Assembly (NCBI GenBank): GCA_024280375.1
Contig: JAJRQF010000066.1
Span: 1 to 53,507, forward strand
DNA length: 53,507 nt
Source: Alphaproteobacteria bacterium
Lineage (GTDB): Bacteria > Pseudomonadota > Alphaproteobacteria > Rhizobiales > Rhizobiaceae
Direction: 5' to 3'
The stretch's first letter is position 1. Each line of letters begins with the position of its first letter. Shown here one piece after another: positions 8,905 to 18,550 of this stretch. The translations under genes were made by a program, and so were the position numbers. The notes under the pieces are model-generated. The model did not search any database. It was given only the letters and a program-made list of their open reading frames with translations, and had not been told where the DNA came from.

Positions 8905-11205
8905 CTATGCTGCACCGGGCTTTGCTTTTTCTGCGGCCTCATTTGCGGCTGCTGCTATCGCTTTTTTTTGATTGTCATTCAACTCGGTGTGTTCATCAAG
9001 GCCCGGTATTTGAACCCGTACTTCCTTGCGGGCAAATTCAATGCCGTTATCTTCAAAACACTTTTGCACCCGGGTAAAGACATCCTTGCGGATAATCCAT
9101 TGGGTGCCGGGCTTGGCCATGAATTTTCCACGGATTACAATGCCCACATCATCCACATCATACACACCTTGCGACTTGAAGGTCTGGATCAAATCGTCCG
9201 CATATGCAGCCTCTTTCATTTCTGCACCAATGACCTTGAACAGTTTTTTGATTTTGTTGGTATCTGTCCCAAAGGGTACTGTGAACTTGATTTTCACAAT
9301 CACCCAATCGCGCGAATTGTTGGTGACCTGCTTCATTTCGCCAAATGGAATGGTGTGAACCGGCCCTTTGTGATGGCGAAGCTGGAGAGAGCGAAGCGAG
9401 ATTTTTTCAACAGTGCCAACCGTGGTGCCAATGACCAGATATTCACCAACCCGGAAAGCATCATCCACCAAAAAGAATATACCCGCGACCACATCTTTAA
9501 CCAAAGCTTGCGCGCCAAAACCAACAGCAAGACCGACAATCCCGGCACCCGCAAGTAGTGGGGTTGTATCAACGCCAATATTGCCAAGTGCAATCAACAG
9601 GGTCATCGTCGTGATAACTGTCTGTAAGGTGAAACGCACCATAGGCAATACGGTTGACAGGCGTGAGCCACCTTGCCCGCCACCTTCGCCGCCGCCTGGT
9701 TCATCAGCGTTGAGATCAAAACCTTCAGCTGTTTGTTCTGCTGCAAGTTTCCGGTTGAGCAGCAGTGTCACGACTTCCCAGACCAGATAACCGATCGCTA
9801 TTATCATCAACATTTCGAGGAATTTGCCAGCAAATTGCGCACCGACCCCCATTGATGCCATGTTTTTGAAATCAATATCCCAAAGATTGGCGATAATAAT
9901 AATCAGCAAAGCAAACAATATTATGCGTCCAATGCGTATATAACTGCGCTTGGTTGAATTATAGGCAGCTTCCGCAATCAGCCCTTCGCCCTGCATTGGT
10001 GGAACCAGGTGGCGCACAAGCCCCCGTATTCCGGTGTCAAACGAAGGAGCAAAAAGCAATATCCCAAGCACCACGTATTGTTGACCGTTTATCAAATCAA
10101 ATCGCCCGGTGCTGGCTATAATTTCGACCACGCACCAAATAAGCACGATTAGCCCGATGACAAACCATGGATAAATGCGAACAAACCGCATTTCTGTTGG
10201 GGTGATTTCTTCCGGGTTCGGGCCGATCAAGACCTGCTTCATGCCCTCACGGGCCTTATATGCTATTAAGATTAATGCAAGAAACAGGATGGCGCTGAGC
10301 CAGTATCCAAGCCGTGTTTCTCCCATTTGAACGCCGTACATTACATGAAATTCAATGATAAACGACATAAAGCCAACGTAAGCCGCAAGTCCGATCGTTG
10401 TACGATGGAAAAATAATGCGACTTCATTTGTTGCGTTTATAAGACGAAGTTTGGGATTGTTTGGCGCCATCAAAAATCGGGAAATTACCCATGCATAACG
10501 TGGAATAACAACCATCTGAACCATGAATAGAGTAACAACAGGCGCAAATTCGATTGAGATGAATGCCTGAACTATCGCCCGCGTTACAGCGAAAAAGATT
10601 ATCAGGGCGATCAAGTCCCAGAACAAACGCGACCCTAAAACTTTTAACGTTTTGCCAAGGGAATCCGTACCTTCAGTGCTTTGGGCATTTTCGCGCCTTT
10701 TACGGGTCAGGCGGTTTACAATGTACTCGGCAACCAGTCCGGCACTTATTGCACCAACAATTAGCCCGAGTAGTTTGAATATGCCCAACGAGCCATGTCT
10801 ATCGACAAAGTTTGACGTGCTTGTTTTCAAACCATCCCAAATACGCGGTATTTTTGTAACTGCAATTACAAAATTGTTGCCAATACTGTTGGCCCAAAAT
10901 CCAAGCAGCCCGGCGCCTTTCGTATGGGTAGCTGTTTTTTTTGCCTGCTCCTTTTGAGCAACCGCATCAAGCCGCTCCAGCAATAGTTCGCGCACCTGTT
11001 GATCACTAAGTTTGGATACCAGCCCGCGCACAGCCTCAGGTGTTAATGGATCAGGCAGGGTGACCTTTGTGGTCTCAGATTTGCCTACGCCAGTTGAGGG
11101 AACGAATTGGGCAAAGGCCTCCGTGTTGCTCACTGCAAACCAGAATGTGCAAGCTATAATTGCGATAAAGCCTATTGCCTGTTTGCTGTATGAATGAAGA
11201 TTCAC
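8905..11205 (-). CDS. Large MscS-family mechanosensitive ion channel
   Basis: A multi-spanning inner-membrane protein of about 766 residues. The C-terminal third is the MscS core: pore helix and beta domain with AGIVGLAVGFGAQALVKDVV, GIFFLVDDAFRVGEYLVIG and the cytoplasmic PFGEMKQVTNNSRDW. The long N-terminal part has many further membrane helices, as in MscK/YbdG-like large channels. Such channels release solutes under hypo-osmotic shock. The upstream-most start is TTG at 11241, but GTG at 11205 has a strong ribosome site (GGGGAGA, five bases away) and gives a good signal peptide ending AFA-Q, so I choose GTG. A Gly/Gln-rich linker (GGGEGGGQGG) precedes the pore helix. Confidence 0.9.
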   Translation of the reverse strand: MNLHSYSKQAIGFIAIIACTFWFAVSNTEAFAQFVPSTGVGKSETTKVTLPDPLTPEAVRGLVSKLSDQQVRELLLERLDAVAQKEQAKKTATHTKGAGLLGFWANSIGNNFVIAVTKIPRIWDGLKTSTSNFVDRHGSLGIFKLLGLIVGAISAGLVAEYIVNRLTRKRRENAQSTEGTDSLGKTLKVLGSRLFWDLIALIIFFAVTRAIVQAFISIEFAPVVTLFMVQMVVIPRYAWVISRFLMAPNNPKLRLINATNEVALFFHRTTIGLAAYVGFMSFIIEFHVMYGVQMGETRLGYWLSAILFLALILIAYKAREGMKQVLIGPNPEEITPTEMRFVRIYPWFVIGLIVLIWCVVEIIASTGRFDLINGQQYVVLGILLFAPSFDTGIRGLVRHLVPPMQGEGLIAEAAYNSTKRSYIRIGRIILFALLIIIIANLWDIDFKNMASMGVGAQFAGKFLEMLMIIAIGYLVWEVVTLLLNRKLAAEQTAEGFDLNADEPGGGEGGGQGGSRLSTVLPMVRFTLQTVITTMTLLIALGNIGVDTTPLLAGAGIVGLAVGFGAQALVKDVVAGIFFLVDDAFRVGEYLVIGTTVGTVEKISLRSLQLRHHKGPVHTIPFGEMKQVTNNSRDWVIVKIKFTVPFGTDTNKIKKLFKVIGAEMKEAAYADDLIQTFKSQGVYDVDDVGIVIRGKFMAKPGTQWIIRKDVFTRVQKCFEDNGIEFARKEVRVQIPGLDEHTELNDNQKKAIAAAANEAAEKAKPGAA

Positions 11206-11358
11206 AACGCTCTCCCCTAAAAACCGGCGTAATAATGCCAATTAGTCTGAATCAAAGCGGCACGCAAGCGAAACCCCAGCCTGTCACCAATCTTTACAAT
11301 AGGGTTTTATGCTTGCAAAAAAGGCTCTCATAGAGATACCAAACATGCCTTTACCACC

Positions 11359-12489
11359 TTACATCCGGCGTTTTTGAACAATCACATTGCCAACCGAATA
11401 GCCCGCACCAAATGAGCAGATGACACCTAAATCGCCATCTTTCAGATCGGCATTATTTTGAGAAAAAGCGATAATTGAACCGGCAGATGATGTGTTTGCA
11501 TATTCGTGCAGAATATTTGGCTGTTCGCCCGGTTCAGGCACCCGGCCCAGAACTTTTCGTCCGATAAAATCATTCATTGCCTTATTGGCCTGATGCAACC
11601 AAAGCCGGGAAACATCGCCAATGTCGATATTTTCATCTTTGAGATGCGAAAGAATAAGCTCGGAAACAATAGGCACCACTTCGCGGAAAACCTTGCGGCC
11701 TTCCTGCATAAATTGCATATCGCGTTGGTCGCTCAATCCTTCAGGCAATGAACGCCTTAAAAACCCGTGATTATTGCGAATATTATTGGAAAACTTGGTC
11801 AGGCAGCGGGTGGAAAGAATTTCAAATTGATCGGTGGCGACCGCGAGATTTTTCTGCTCCAGTAAGACAGCCGTGCACACATCGCCAAAGATGAAATGAC
11901 AATCCCGATCGCGCCATTCCAGATGGCCGGAACAGATTTCCGGATTGACCATCAATATGGCGCGCGCCGAACCAGCGCTGATCATATCGGCAGCTGATTG
12001 AATGCCAAAGGTCGCCGATGAGCAGGCCACATTCATGTCAAAGCCAAAACCTTCAATGCCAAGTGCTTGCTGAATTTCAACCGCAATGGCGGGATAAGCG
12101 CGCTCATGGTTTGAGGCGGCGACGATCACCGCGTCAATGTCCTCAGCTTTTCGGCCAGCTTGTTGCATGGCGCTTTTAGCGGCTTCCACCGCCATTTCCG
12201 CCATTAGCGACAATTCATCGTCATCACGCTTTTCAAATGTTGGATGCATGATTTCCGGGTTAAGAATGCCGCTCTTGTTTAATACATGCCGCCGTTCGAT
12301 CCCTGAAGCCTTGAAGATGAATTCTTCGCTGGAATAGGCGATTGCATCCCTCTCGCCCTTGGCGATTTCATCGGCATATTTTTCGTTTTGCAGATCAGCA
12401 TAGGCATTAAAGGCGACGACCAGTTCTTCATTTGTGATCACTTCTTTGGGTGTAAAAACACCCGTTCCACTGATCACTACATTCGACAT
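11359..12489 (-). CDS. Beta-ketoacyl-ACP synthase III (FabH-like)
   Basis: A 376-residue thiolase-fold enzyme with the KAS III catalytic triad: Cys156 in NVACSSATFG, His in RLWLHQANKAMND and Asn in EYANTSSAGS. It condenses an acyl-CoA with malonyl-ACP to start fatty acid or related acyl chains. It is longer than classic FabH (about 320 residues), because of an insertion after the first strand (residues 28-60), a layout seen in a separate FabH-like branch. No other fatty acid genes are adjacent; the neighbours on the same strand are an SDR and an aldehyde dehydrogenase. This may be a specialised rather than the housekeeping FabH. Confidence 0.88.
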   Translation of the reverse strand: MSNVVISGTGVFTPKEVITNEELVVAFNAYADLQNEKYADEIAKGERDAIAYSSEEFIFKASGIERRHVLNKSGILNPEIMHPTFEKRDDDELSLMAEMAVEAAKSAMQQAGRKAEDIDAVIVAASNHERAYPAIAVEIQQALGIEGFGFDMNVACSSATFGIQSAADMISAGSARAILMVNPEICSGHLEWRDRDCHFIFGDVCTAVLLEQKNLAVATDQFEILSTRCLTKFSNNIRNNHGFLRRSLPEGLSDQRDMQFMQEGRKVFREVVPIVSELILSHLKDENIDIGDVSRLWLHQANKAMNDFIGRKVLGRVPEPGEQPNILHEYANTSSAGSIIAFSQNNADLKDGDLGVICSFGAGYSVGNVIVQKRRM

Positions 12490-12585
12490 AAACTATTTCC
12501 CTTAATTGCCCGATGAAATTGAAGGTAGCCGCAATGGCTCGTTCTCACAAGTTACCGTAGAAACAATCCCAATTTATTATGGCAA

Positions 12586-13332
12586 CTATACGCAGCGTCC
12601 GCCATCAACTTCCAGCGCCACCCCGGTAATAAAGTCGGCCTCATCTGAAACCAGATAGAGCGCCGCATTGGCCATATCGCGCGGTTGAGAAAACCGGCCC
12701 AATGGAATGACCGACTTGAATTTTGCCCGAATTTCCGGCGTGTCTTCGCCCATGAAATCAGCCAGCATACCGGTTTCGCCCGCAACTGGACATAGGCAGT
12801 TCACCCGGATGTTTTTTGGTGCAAGTTCAACCGCCATGCATTTTGTCGCATTGATCACCCAGGCTTTCGAGGCGTTATACCAAACGAGGCCGGGGCGCGG
12901 GCGAAGGCCAGCAGTGGAAGCGGTTGAAAGGATGTTGCCGCCGCCCTGTTTTTCCATAATCGGCACGGCAACCTTGGTCGCATAATAAATCGCCTTCATG
13001 TTCACATTACTGATGAAATCATACATCTCCTCATCAACCTGATCGAGCGGCATGTTTTTGTGGGTGACACCGGCATTATTGACCAGAATATCAAGGCTGC
13101 CAAAGTGCTCGACGGCAGCGTTGATCATCTTTTCTGTGTCAGCGAATTTGCTCACATCAGCGGTTACGGCAATCGCCGCGTCACCAATTTCATGCGCCAC
13201 ACGCTCGGCCTCCGGGCCATTAATATCAGCCACGATAACGCGCGCACCCTCCTTGGCAAAGCGTTTGGCCATGCCCTCGCCAAAGCCCGATCCGGCACCG
13301 GTTATCACCGCAGTTTTATTTTCCAAACGCAT
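12586..13332 (-). CDS. SDR family oxidoreductase (3-ketoacyl-ACP-reductase-like)
   Basis: A 248-residue classical short-chain dehydrogenase. The cofactor motif is VITGAGSGFGEGMA, with Asp in VIVADING suggesting NAD preference, NNAGVTH follows, and the catalytic Ser-Tyr-Lys is in STASTAGL and YNASKAWV. The length and the ending ITGVALEVDGGRCV are typical. The substrate is unknown; family resemblance is to glucose 1-dehydrogenase/FabG-like enzymes. The start ATG at 13332 has a strong GAGGAG ribosome site. It lies between the KAS III and an aldehyde dehydrogenase on the same strand, but a repeat-rich gap and a terminator separate it from the dehydrogenase. Confidence 0.9.
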   Translation of the reverse strand: MRLENKTAVITGAGSGFGEGMAKRFAKEGARVIVADINGPEAERVAHEIGDAAIAVTADVSKFADTEKMINAAVEHFGSLDILVNNAGVTHKNMPLDQVDEEMYDFISNVNMKAIYYATKVAVPIMEKQGGGNILSTASTAGLRPRPGLVWYNASKAWVINATKCMAVELAPKNIRVNCLCPVAGETGMLADFMGEDTPEIRAKFKSVIPLGRFSQPRDMANAALYLVSDEADFITGVALEVDGGRCV

Positions 13333-13357
13333 ATTTTTCTCCTCTTGGGTTTAGTTA

Positions 13358-13465
13358 GAGTGCGTCAAACGAGTTGATGCGCTCAAGGTCGCGAACGCGG
13401 CCCGGCATTATTATGCCGCCCAAGCGGAGCGATGCGTACAGCGCATCTGGCGTGAGCGAAATAAA
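13358..13465. repeat. Composite palindromic intergenic repeat
   Basis: The gap between SDR and aldehyde dehydrogenase is filled by small palindromes. One hairpin has arms GAGTGCGTCAA and TTGATGCGCTC (13358-13384, two mismatches), and others include GGCATTATTATGCC. The first hairpin resembles the one at 20346-20376 (GAGTGTGACCGTC / GACGGACACGCTC). Such mosaics of palindromes are known in Rhizobiales as RIME-type elements; I cannot assign it to a named family. Confidence 0.45.
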
Positions 13466-13468
13466 TTT

Positions 13469-13499
13469 AGACTGATTCAGTCAAAGAATGAAACAGTCT
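13469..13499 (-). terminator. Terminator of the aldehyde dehydrogenase gene
   Basis: On the minus strand AGACTG-T-TTCA pairs with TGAA-T-CAGTCT around a short loop, followed by AAATTTATTT. The left arm overlaps the TAG stop of the dehydrogenase gene. Confidence 0.6.
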
Positions 13500-14973
13500 A
13501 ATTATGTTTGAACACGACGGTTTTGGTGGCCGACATATGGAACAGGCCGTCAAAGCCTTTTTCCCGCCCGTGGCCAGATTTTTTGAAACCGCCAAACGGC
13601 AATTCAATACCGCCGCCCGCGCCATAGGTATTGACAAAAACCTGCCCGGCCCGCACCCGTTTGGCCATCCGCATTTGCCGGGCACCGTCGCGCGTCCAGA
13701 TCGCTGCGACAAGCCCAAAATCTGTATTATTGGCAAGCATGACGGCCTCATCTTCGTCCTTGAACGAGAATGCCGCCAATACCGGCCCAAATACCTCTTT
13801 TTGTGCGATGCTGGAATTGGCTTCAACATTACCGAATAGGACTGGCGCGCAATAATAGCCGCCCTCCGGGGCGTTACCGGCAATCGTGCCTTGCGCCAAA
13901 AGTTCTGTGCCGGATTGGGTGGCTTCATCAATAAAACCCTGCACCAGCGCGTGTTGTTTTTTGCTGATCAGCGGCCCAAGGTCGAGGTCCGCATCGTGCG
14001 GCCCGGCGACCAGTTTGGAGAATTTTTCAGCCAACCGTTTAGTAAACTCATCATAGATTGAGGCTTCGATCAATACCCGTGATCCGGCCGAGCAGGTTTG
14101 CCCGCCATTTTGAATGATAGCGTTCACAACTAGCGGCAGGGCCGCATCAAGGTCCGCATCGGCAAATATGATTTGCGGAGACTTGCCGCCAAGTTCCATG
14201 GTGACACCGCGATTATTGATAGCAGCGGCCTGTTGAATAGCGGTGCCGGTCAGCGGAGATCCGGTAAAGGTCACGAAATCCACGTCAGGATGGGCGGAAA
14301 GGGCGGCACCTGCGTCTTTGCCCGTGCCACAAACCACATTGAAGGCACCGGCTGGAAGGCCCGCATCAAGCGCAAGTTCGGCAATTCTAATGACCGAAAG
14401 ACAGGCATCTTCCGCCGGTTTCAGCACCAGTGAATTGCCCATTGCAAGCCCGGCACCGGCAACCCGGCCCAAAATCTGCGCCGGATAATTCCACGGGATA
14501 ATGCCTGCAACAACACCGTGCGGTTCACGCAATGTCAGTGCCAGAAAATCACCGGCAATCGGAATGGTGTCGCCATGTATTTTATCCGCTGCCCCACCGT
14601 AAAATTCAAAATAACGCGCACAGCCAACAATATCGGCAATGCCTTGTTTGATCGGCTTGCCGGTATCGCGCGATTCAAGTGCTGCCAGTTCATCGGCGTT
14701 TTCTGTGATCAGCATTGATAATCTCAGCAAAATGCGCCCGCGATCAACGGCCGCCATCTTGCCCCATTCACCCTGCTCATAGGCGTGGCGAGCGGAACGA
14801 ACAGCCGCATCCACATCGGCCTCATTGCTGGCCGGAATGGAGCCAAACGCCAACCCATCCGATGGGGCGACCACATCCATGCGCGCACCGGATTTGGCCT
14901 CGACCTGTTCACCGCCGATGATATTCATAAATGCGCGACCTTGCGCAACGGTTTTGCTTAAATTTTCGCCCAT
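13498..14973 (-). CDS. NAD(P)-dependent aldehyde dehydrogenase
   Basis: A 491-residue classical aldehyde dehydrogenase, oxidising an aldehyde to its acid. Blocks seen: GIIPWNYPAQI with the catalytic Asn, FTGSPLTGTAIQQAA, the general base Glu in MELGGKSPQ, the catalytic Cys in NGGQTCSAGSR, and EVFGPVLAAFSF. The open frame extends 58 codons further (to 15147), but that part is not family-like. ATG at 14973 with AGG upstream gives a normal length. The substrate is unknown; betaine aldehyde, semialdehyde or aliphatic aldehydes are possible. It faces away from preT; a link with pyrimidine breakdown products (malonate semialdehyde) is only an inference from position. Confidence 0.92.
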   Translation of the reverse strand: MGENLSKTVAQGRAFMNIIGGEQVEAKSGARMDVVAPSDGLAFGSIPASNEADVDAAVRSARHAYEQGEWGKMAAVDRGRILLRLSMLITENADELAALESRDTGKPIKQGIADIVGCARYFEFYGGAADKIHGDTIPIAGDFLALTLREPHGVVAGIIPWNYPAQILGRVAGAGLAMGNSLVLKPAEDACLSVIRIAELALDAGLPAGAFNVVCGTGKDAGAALSAHPDVDFVTFTGSPLTGTAIQQAAAINNRGVTMELGGKSPQIIFADADLDAALPLVVNAIIQNGGQTCSAGSRVLIEASIYDEFTKRLAEKFSKLVAGPHDADLDLGPLISKKQHALVQGFIDEATQSGTELLAQGTIAGNAPEGGYYCAPVLFGNVEANSSIAQKEVFGPVLAAFSFKDEDEAVMLANNTDFGLVAAIWTRDGARQMRMAKRVRAGQVFVNTYGAGGGIELPFGGFKKSGHGREKGFDGLFHMSATKTVVFKHN

Positions 14974-15210
14974 TATAAAACCTGTATTGCTCGTTATTTT
15001 GCTTTGAATTATTCCTGCAACATTTTGACCGCACTCATCAAGCAAATATATTCTCGCGGAAAAATTTACTGATGTTTGTAAAAAATTGACCAATTGGTAA
15101 AAATTCATTGACGAAACTGGAATTCCGTCGCATTTTAACGGCATCAAACAATTAAATCGCCAAAGATTGGACGTTTAACACGTGAGCAACAGGCGATAGG
15201 GAGAATATTC

Positions 15211-16557
15211 GTGACGATAAATGCAAAATCCGAAACCGGAAGTGGTCGCTTGAGCACAGATCAATATGAAAATAATTTTTCAGATCTGCATCCGTTGCTT
15301 TCCCGGCATGAGGCACTGGTTGAAGCGGATCGCTGTTATTTTTGCTATGATGCACCCTGCATGAACGCGTGCCCAACCAGCATTGATATTCCGTTGTTCA
15401 TTCGCCAGATTTCAACCAACAATCCAACGGGGTCGGCAAAAACCATTTTTGCTGAAAACATTCTTGGCGGCATGTGCGCCAGGGTTTGCCCAACCGAAAC
15501 CCTGTGCGAAGAGGTTTGTGTTCGCGAAGAAGCAGAAGGCAAGCCGGTAAAAATTGGCCAATTGCAGCGCTATGCGACCGACAATTATATGCAATCAGAC
15601 AATCATCCATTCTCGCGAGCAACCTCAACCGGCAAAAAAATCGCTGTTGTTGGCGCTGGTCCTGCCGGGCTTTCCTGCGCGCACCGATTGGCCGTGCATG
15701 GCCACGATGTGAGCGTTTTTGACAATCGTGAAAAAGCCGGCGGCCTGAATGAATATGGCATTGCCTCCTATAAATCGGTTGAAAATTTTGCCCAGAACGA
15801 AGTGCAGTTCATTCAGCAGATCGGCGGCATAGTAATTGAAAACGGCAAGTCACTCGGGAAAGAACTAACACTGGACGGGCTGCGGCAAGAATTTGACGCG
15901 GTATTTTTAAGCATTGGCCTTTCCGCCGTAAACTCACTTGGTCTGGATGGCGAAAATGCACCAGGATGCATTGATGCGGTGGACTATATCGCCGAGCTGC
16001 GCCAGGCCGATGATCTATCCAAATTACCGGTCGGGAAAAACATTGTCGTAATTGGCGGCGGAATGACGGCCATTGATGTGGCGGTGCAAACCAAGCTGCT
16101 TGGTGCGCAGGATGTTACAATTGCCTATCGGCGCGGCGCTGAAAATATGGGCGCATCGCAATTCGAGCAGGATCAGGCCCAAACCCACGGCGTGGCGATC
16201 CGCCATTGGCTGCAACCAAACAAGCTTTTGCTGGATGATGCGGGCGAAATTGCCGGTATTGAACTAGAATATACTAAGCTGACAGATGGCGGGCTAACAG
16301 GCACCGGCGAAATGGTCAGCCTTGAGGCGGATATGGTTTTTAAAGCCATTGGGCAGAAATTCTCTGCACCCTCATTATCCGATAATGGAATTGATACGCA
16401 ATCCGGGCGCATAAAGGTAAACGACGAGCGGCAAACATCGCTTGCCGGTGTTTGGGCCGGTGGCGATTGTGTTGCAGGCGGCGAAGACCTCACCGTAGTT
16501 GCGGTTGAAGATGGCAAAATTGCTGCTGAAAATATTCATAAAATTTTGAGCGCCTAG
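15211..16557 (+). CDS. preT: Dihydropyrimidine dehydrogenase subunit PreT
   Basis: The 448-residue protein matches the N-terminal half of mammalian dihydropyrimidine dehydrogenase. It has an Fe-S domain with CYFCYDAPCMNACPTSIDIP and GGMCARVCPTETLCEEVC, an FAD motif VVGAGPAGLSCAHRLA and an NAD(P)H motif VVIGGGMTAIDVAVQ. With PreA it reduces uracil and thymine to dihydro forms, or runs in reverse. The start is GTG at 15211 with an AGGGAGA ribosome site. preA follows after 17 bases, so the two are one operon. The later genes of the pathway (hydantoinase, beta-ureidopropionase) are not in the window. Confidence 0.95.
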   Translation: MTINAKSETGSGRLSTDQYENNFSDLHPLLSRHEALVEADRCYFCYDAPCMNACPTSIDIPLFIRQISTNNPTGSAKTIFAENILGGMCARVCPTETLCEEVCVREEAEGKPVKIGQLQRYATDNYMQSDNHPFSRATSTGKKIAVVGAGPAGLSCAHRLAVHGHDVSVFDNREKAGGLNEYGIASYKSVENFAQNEVQFIQQIGGIVIENGKSLGKELTLDGLRQEFDAVFLSIGLSAVNSLGLDGENAPGCIDAVDYIAELRQADDLSKLPVGKNIVVIGGGMTAIDVAVQTKLLGAQDVTIAYRRGAENMGASQFEQDQAQTHGVAIRHWLQPNKLLLDDAGEIAGIELEYTKLTDGGLTGTGEMVSLEADMVFKAIGQKFSAPSLSDNGIDTQSGRIKVNDERQTSLAGVWAGGDCVAGGEDLTVVAVEDGKIAAENIHKILSA

Positions 16558-16574
16558 GGCGCGGGAGACGAGTT

Positions 16575-17870
16575 ATGGCTGATCTATCAATCAATTTTCA
16601 GGGGATTAAGTCTCCAAATCCATTCTGGCTGGCATCCGCTCCACCAACCGACAAGGCCTATAATGTCGTGCGCGCCTTTGAGGCCGGATGGGGTGGGGTC
16701 GTGTGGAAAACCCTTGGCGAGGATGGTCCACCGGTAGTGAATGTCAACGGCCCGCGCTATGGCGCAATTTATGGGGCAGACCGGCGTTTGCTTGGTCTTA
16801 ACAATATTGAGTTGATCACCGACCGCTCGCTGCAAATCAACCTGGCTGAAATCAAGCAGGTTAAGCGAGACTGGCCGGATAGGGCGCTGGTGGTTTCCAT
16901 TATGGTGCCGTGCGAAGAGGATGCGTGGAAAACAATTCTGCCTATGGTGGAAGATACCGGTGCCGATGGTATTGAGTTAAACTTTGGCTGTCCGCATGGC
17001 ATGAGCGAGCGCGGCATGGGTTCATCCGTCGGCCAGGTGCCGGAATATATTGAGATGGTCACCCGCTGGTGCAAGGAGACGACCCATATGCCGGTGCTGG
17101 TGAAACTCACCCCCAATATTTCCGATATTCGTTATCCGGCCCGCGCGGCCAAACAGGGTGGCGCAGATGCGGTGGCGCTGATCAACACAATTTCTTCGAT
17201 CATCAGCGTTGATCTGGATAATTTCGCCCCTGAGCCAACCATTGATGGCAAGGGTTCGCACGGCGGCTATTGCGGCCCGGCGGTGAAACCAATCGCGCTC
17301 AATATGGTGGCAGAAATTGCCCGTGATGAAGAGACCCGTGGTCTTGCCATGTCAGGCATCGGTGGTATTACCGACTGGCGTGATGCGGCGGAGTTTATTG
17401 CACTTGGTTGTGGTTCTGTTCAGGTGTGCACGGCGGCTATGACCTATGGCTTTAAAATCGTCGAAGAGATGGTTGACGGCCTGTCCAACTGGATGGATGA
17501 AAAGGGCTACAACAATATCTCTGATTTTCAGGGCAAGGCCGTTCCCAATGTGACGGATTGGCAATATCTCAACCTGAATTATGTGACCAAAGCCAAAATT
17601 GATCAGGATCTTTGCATCAAATGCGGCCGCTGCCATATTGTTTGCGAGGATACATCCCATCAGGCGATCAGCCAGACAATTGATGGCGTGCGCGGCTTTG
17701 AGGTGATCGACGAGGAATGCGTTGGTTGCAATCTTTGTGTCAGCGTTTGCCCGGTTGATGATTGTATTTCAATGGAACAGATCAGCGGAACTGACACGCG
17801 AACAAATGTGCCAATTCCTGAAGAATATGCCAACTGGACGACCCATCCTAACAATCCGGCTGTAAAGTAG
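16575..17870 (+). CDS. preA: Dihydropyrimidine dehydrogenase catalytic subunit PreA
   Basis: The 431-residue PreA subunit holds the FMN-binding dihydroorotate-dehydrogenase-like barrel, with PNPFWLASAPPTDK at the start, IELNFGCPHGMSERGMG with the catalytic Cys region, VLVKLTPNISDI and the FMN phosphate site MSGIGGITDWRDA. A C-terminal ferredoxin domain has two 4Fe-4S motifs, CIKCGRCHIVC and CVGCNLCVSVCP. It pairs with PreT to interconvert uracil/thymine and their dihydro forms. It follows preT by 17 bases. In this window full of nucleoside catabolic genes it would handle the bases released by DeoA and Cdd. Confidence 0.97.
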   Translation: MADLSINFQGIKSPNPFWLASAPPTDKAYNVVRAFEAGWGGVVWKTLGEDGPPVVNVNGPRYGAIYGADRRLLGLNNIELITDRSLQINLAEIKQVKRDWPDRALVVSIMVPCEEDAWKTILPMVEDTGADGIELNFGCPHGMSERGMGSSVGQVPEYIEMVTRWCKETTHMPVLVKLTPNISDIRYPARAAKQGGADAVALINTISSIISVDLDNFAPEPTIDGKGSHGGYCGPAVKPIALNMVAEIARDEETRGLAMSGIGGITDWRDAAEFIALGCGSVQVCTAAMTYGFKIVEEMVDGLSNWMDEKGYNNISDFQGKAVPNVTDWQYLNLNYVTKAKIDQDLCIKCGRCHIVCEDTSHQAISQTIDGVRGFEVIDEECVGCNLCVSVCPVDDCISMEQISGTDTRTNVPIPEEYANWTTHPNNPAVK

Positions 17871-17902
17871 CACTGGCAAATCACCTGACTTTAGCTCCTC
17901 GA

Positions 17903-17933
17903 CCCTCATGGTGAGCCTGTCGAACCACGAGGG
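17903..17933. repeat. REP-like palindrome downstream of preTA
   Basis: The arms CCCTCATGGT and ACCACGAGGG surround GAGCCTGTCGA, giving a ten-base stem with one A-C mismatch. This CCTCATGGTGAGCCTGTCGAACC type palindrome is widely dispersed in alphaproteobacterial genomes. Placed 33 bases after the preA stop, it may also slow transcription or protect the 3' end of the mRNA. Confidence 0.7.
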
Positions 17934-18082
17934 AGATGGGCAGGAGGAGCCAGCGACGGGCATCATTGTGCCACTTCAACTTCGACAGTGTTCAAGATGA
18001 GTTAGGTCTCTTCTGTTGACTAAACCCCGCAGCACTGGTTTTGCAAGCTGGACGGGTTTATTGTTTTTTATTCTAAACTTGG

Positions 18083-18550
18083 ATGAGAAACATGACTGCA
18101 CCCAACCTTTCCATTGTCCGTCTGCCTAATGCAGCCGACCTGCCTTTGCCATCTTACGAAACATCGCAAGCTGCCGGTATGGATTTGCGCGCGGCAATCG
18201 GCGAAAACGAGCCATTGCTCCTTGCGCCGGGGGAACGCGCGCTGGTGCCAACCGGGCTTTCCATTGAATTGCCAAAAGATCATGAGGGGCAGATAAGACC
18301 GCGTTCCGGGCTGGCCTTCAAGCATGGTATTACCGTATTAAATTCACCGGGAACCATTGATGCCGATTATCGTGGCGAGGTTAAAATCCTGCTGATCAAT
18401 CACGGGCGAGAAACCTTTGAAATCACCCGCGGTATGCGTATTGCGCAAATGATCGTAGCGCCGGTGGTGCAAGTTAAAATTCGCCAGGTAAGCGAGCTTG
18501 GCAATACAGATCGAGGCGAGGCCGGATATGGCTCAACCGGCACCGGCTGA
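18083..18550 (+). CDS. dut: Deoxyuridine 5'-triphosphate nucleotidohydrolase
   Basis: dUTPase hydrolyses dUTP to dUMP and pyrophosphate, supplying thymidylate synthesis and keeping uracil out of DNA. The 155-residue trimeric-type enzyme shows [34 protein letters not shown] with the catalytic Asp, RIAQMIVAP and the C-terminal Gly-rich lid [11 protein letters not shown]. The start can be ATG 18083 or the ATG three codons later (18092), and neither has a strong ribosome site. The following FAD oxidoreductase probably begins inside its last codons. Confidence 0.97.
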   Translation: MRNMTAPNLSIVRLPNAADLPLPSYETSQAAGMDLRAAIGENEPLLLAPGERALVPTGLSIELPKDHEGQIRPRSGLAFKHGITVLNSPGTIDADYRGEVKILLINHGRETFEITRGMRIAQMIVAPVVQVKIRQVSELGNTDRGEAGYGSTGTG

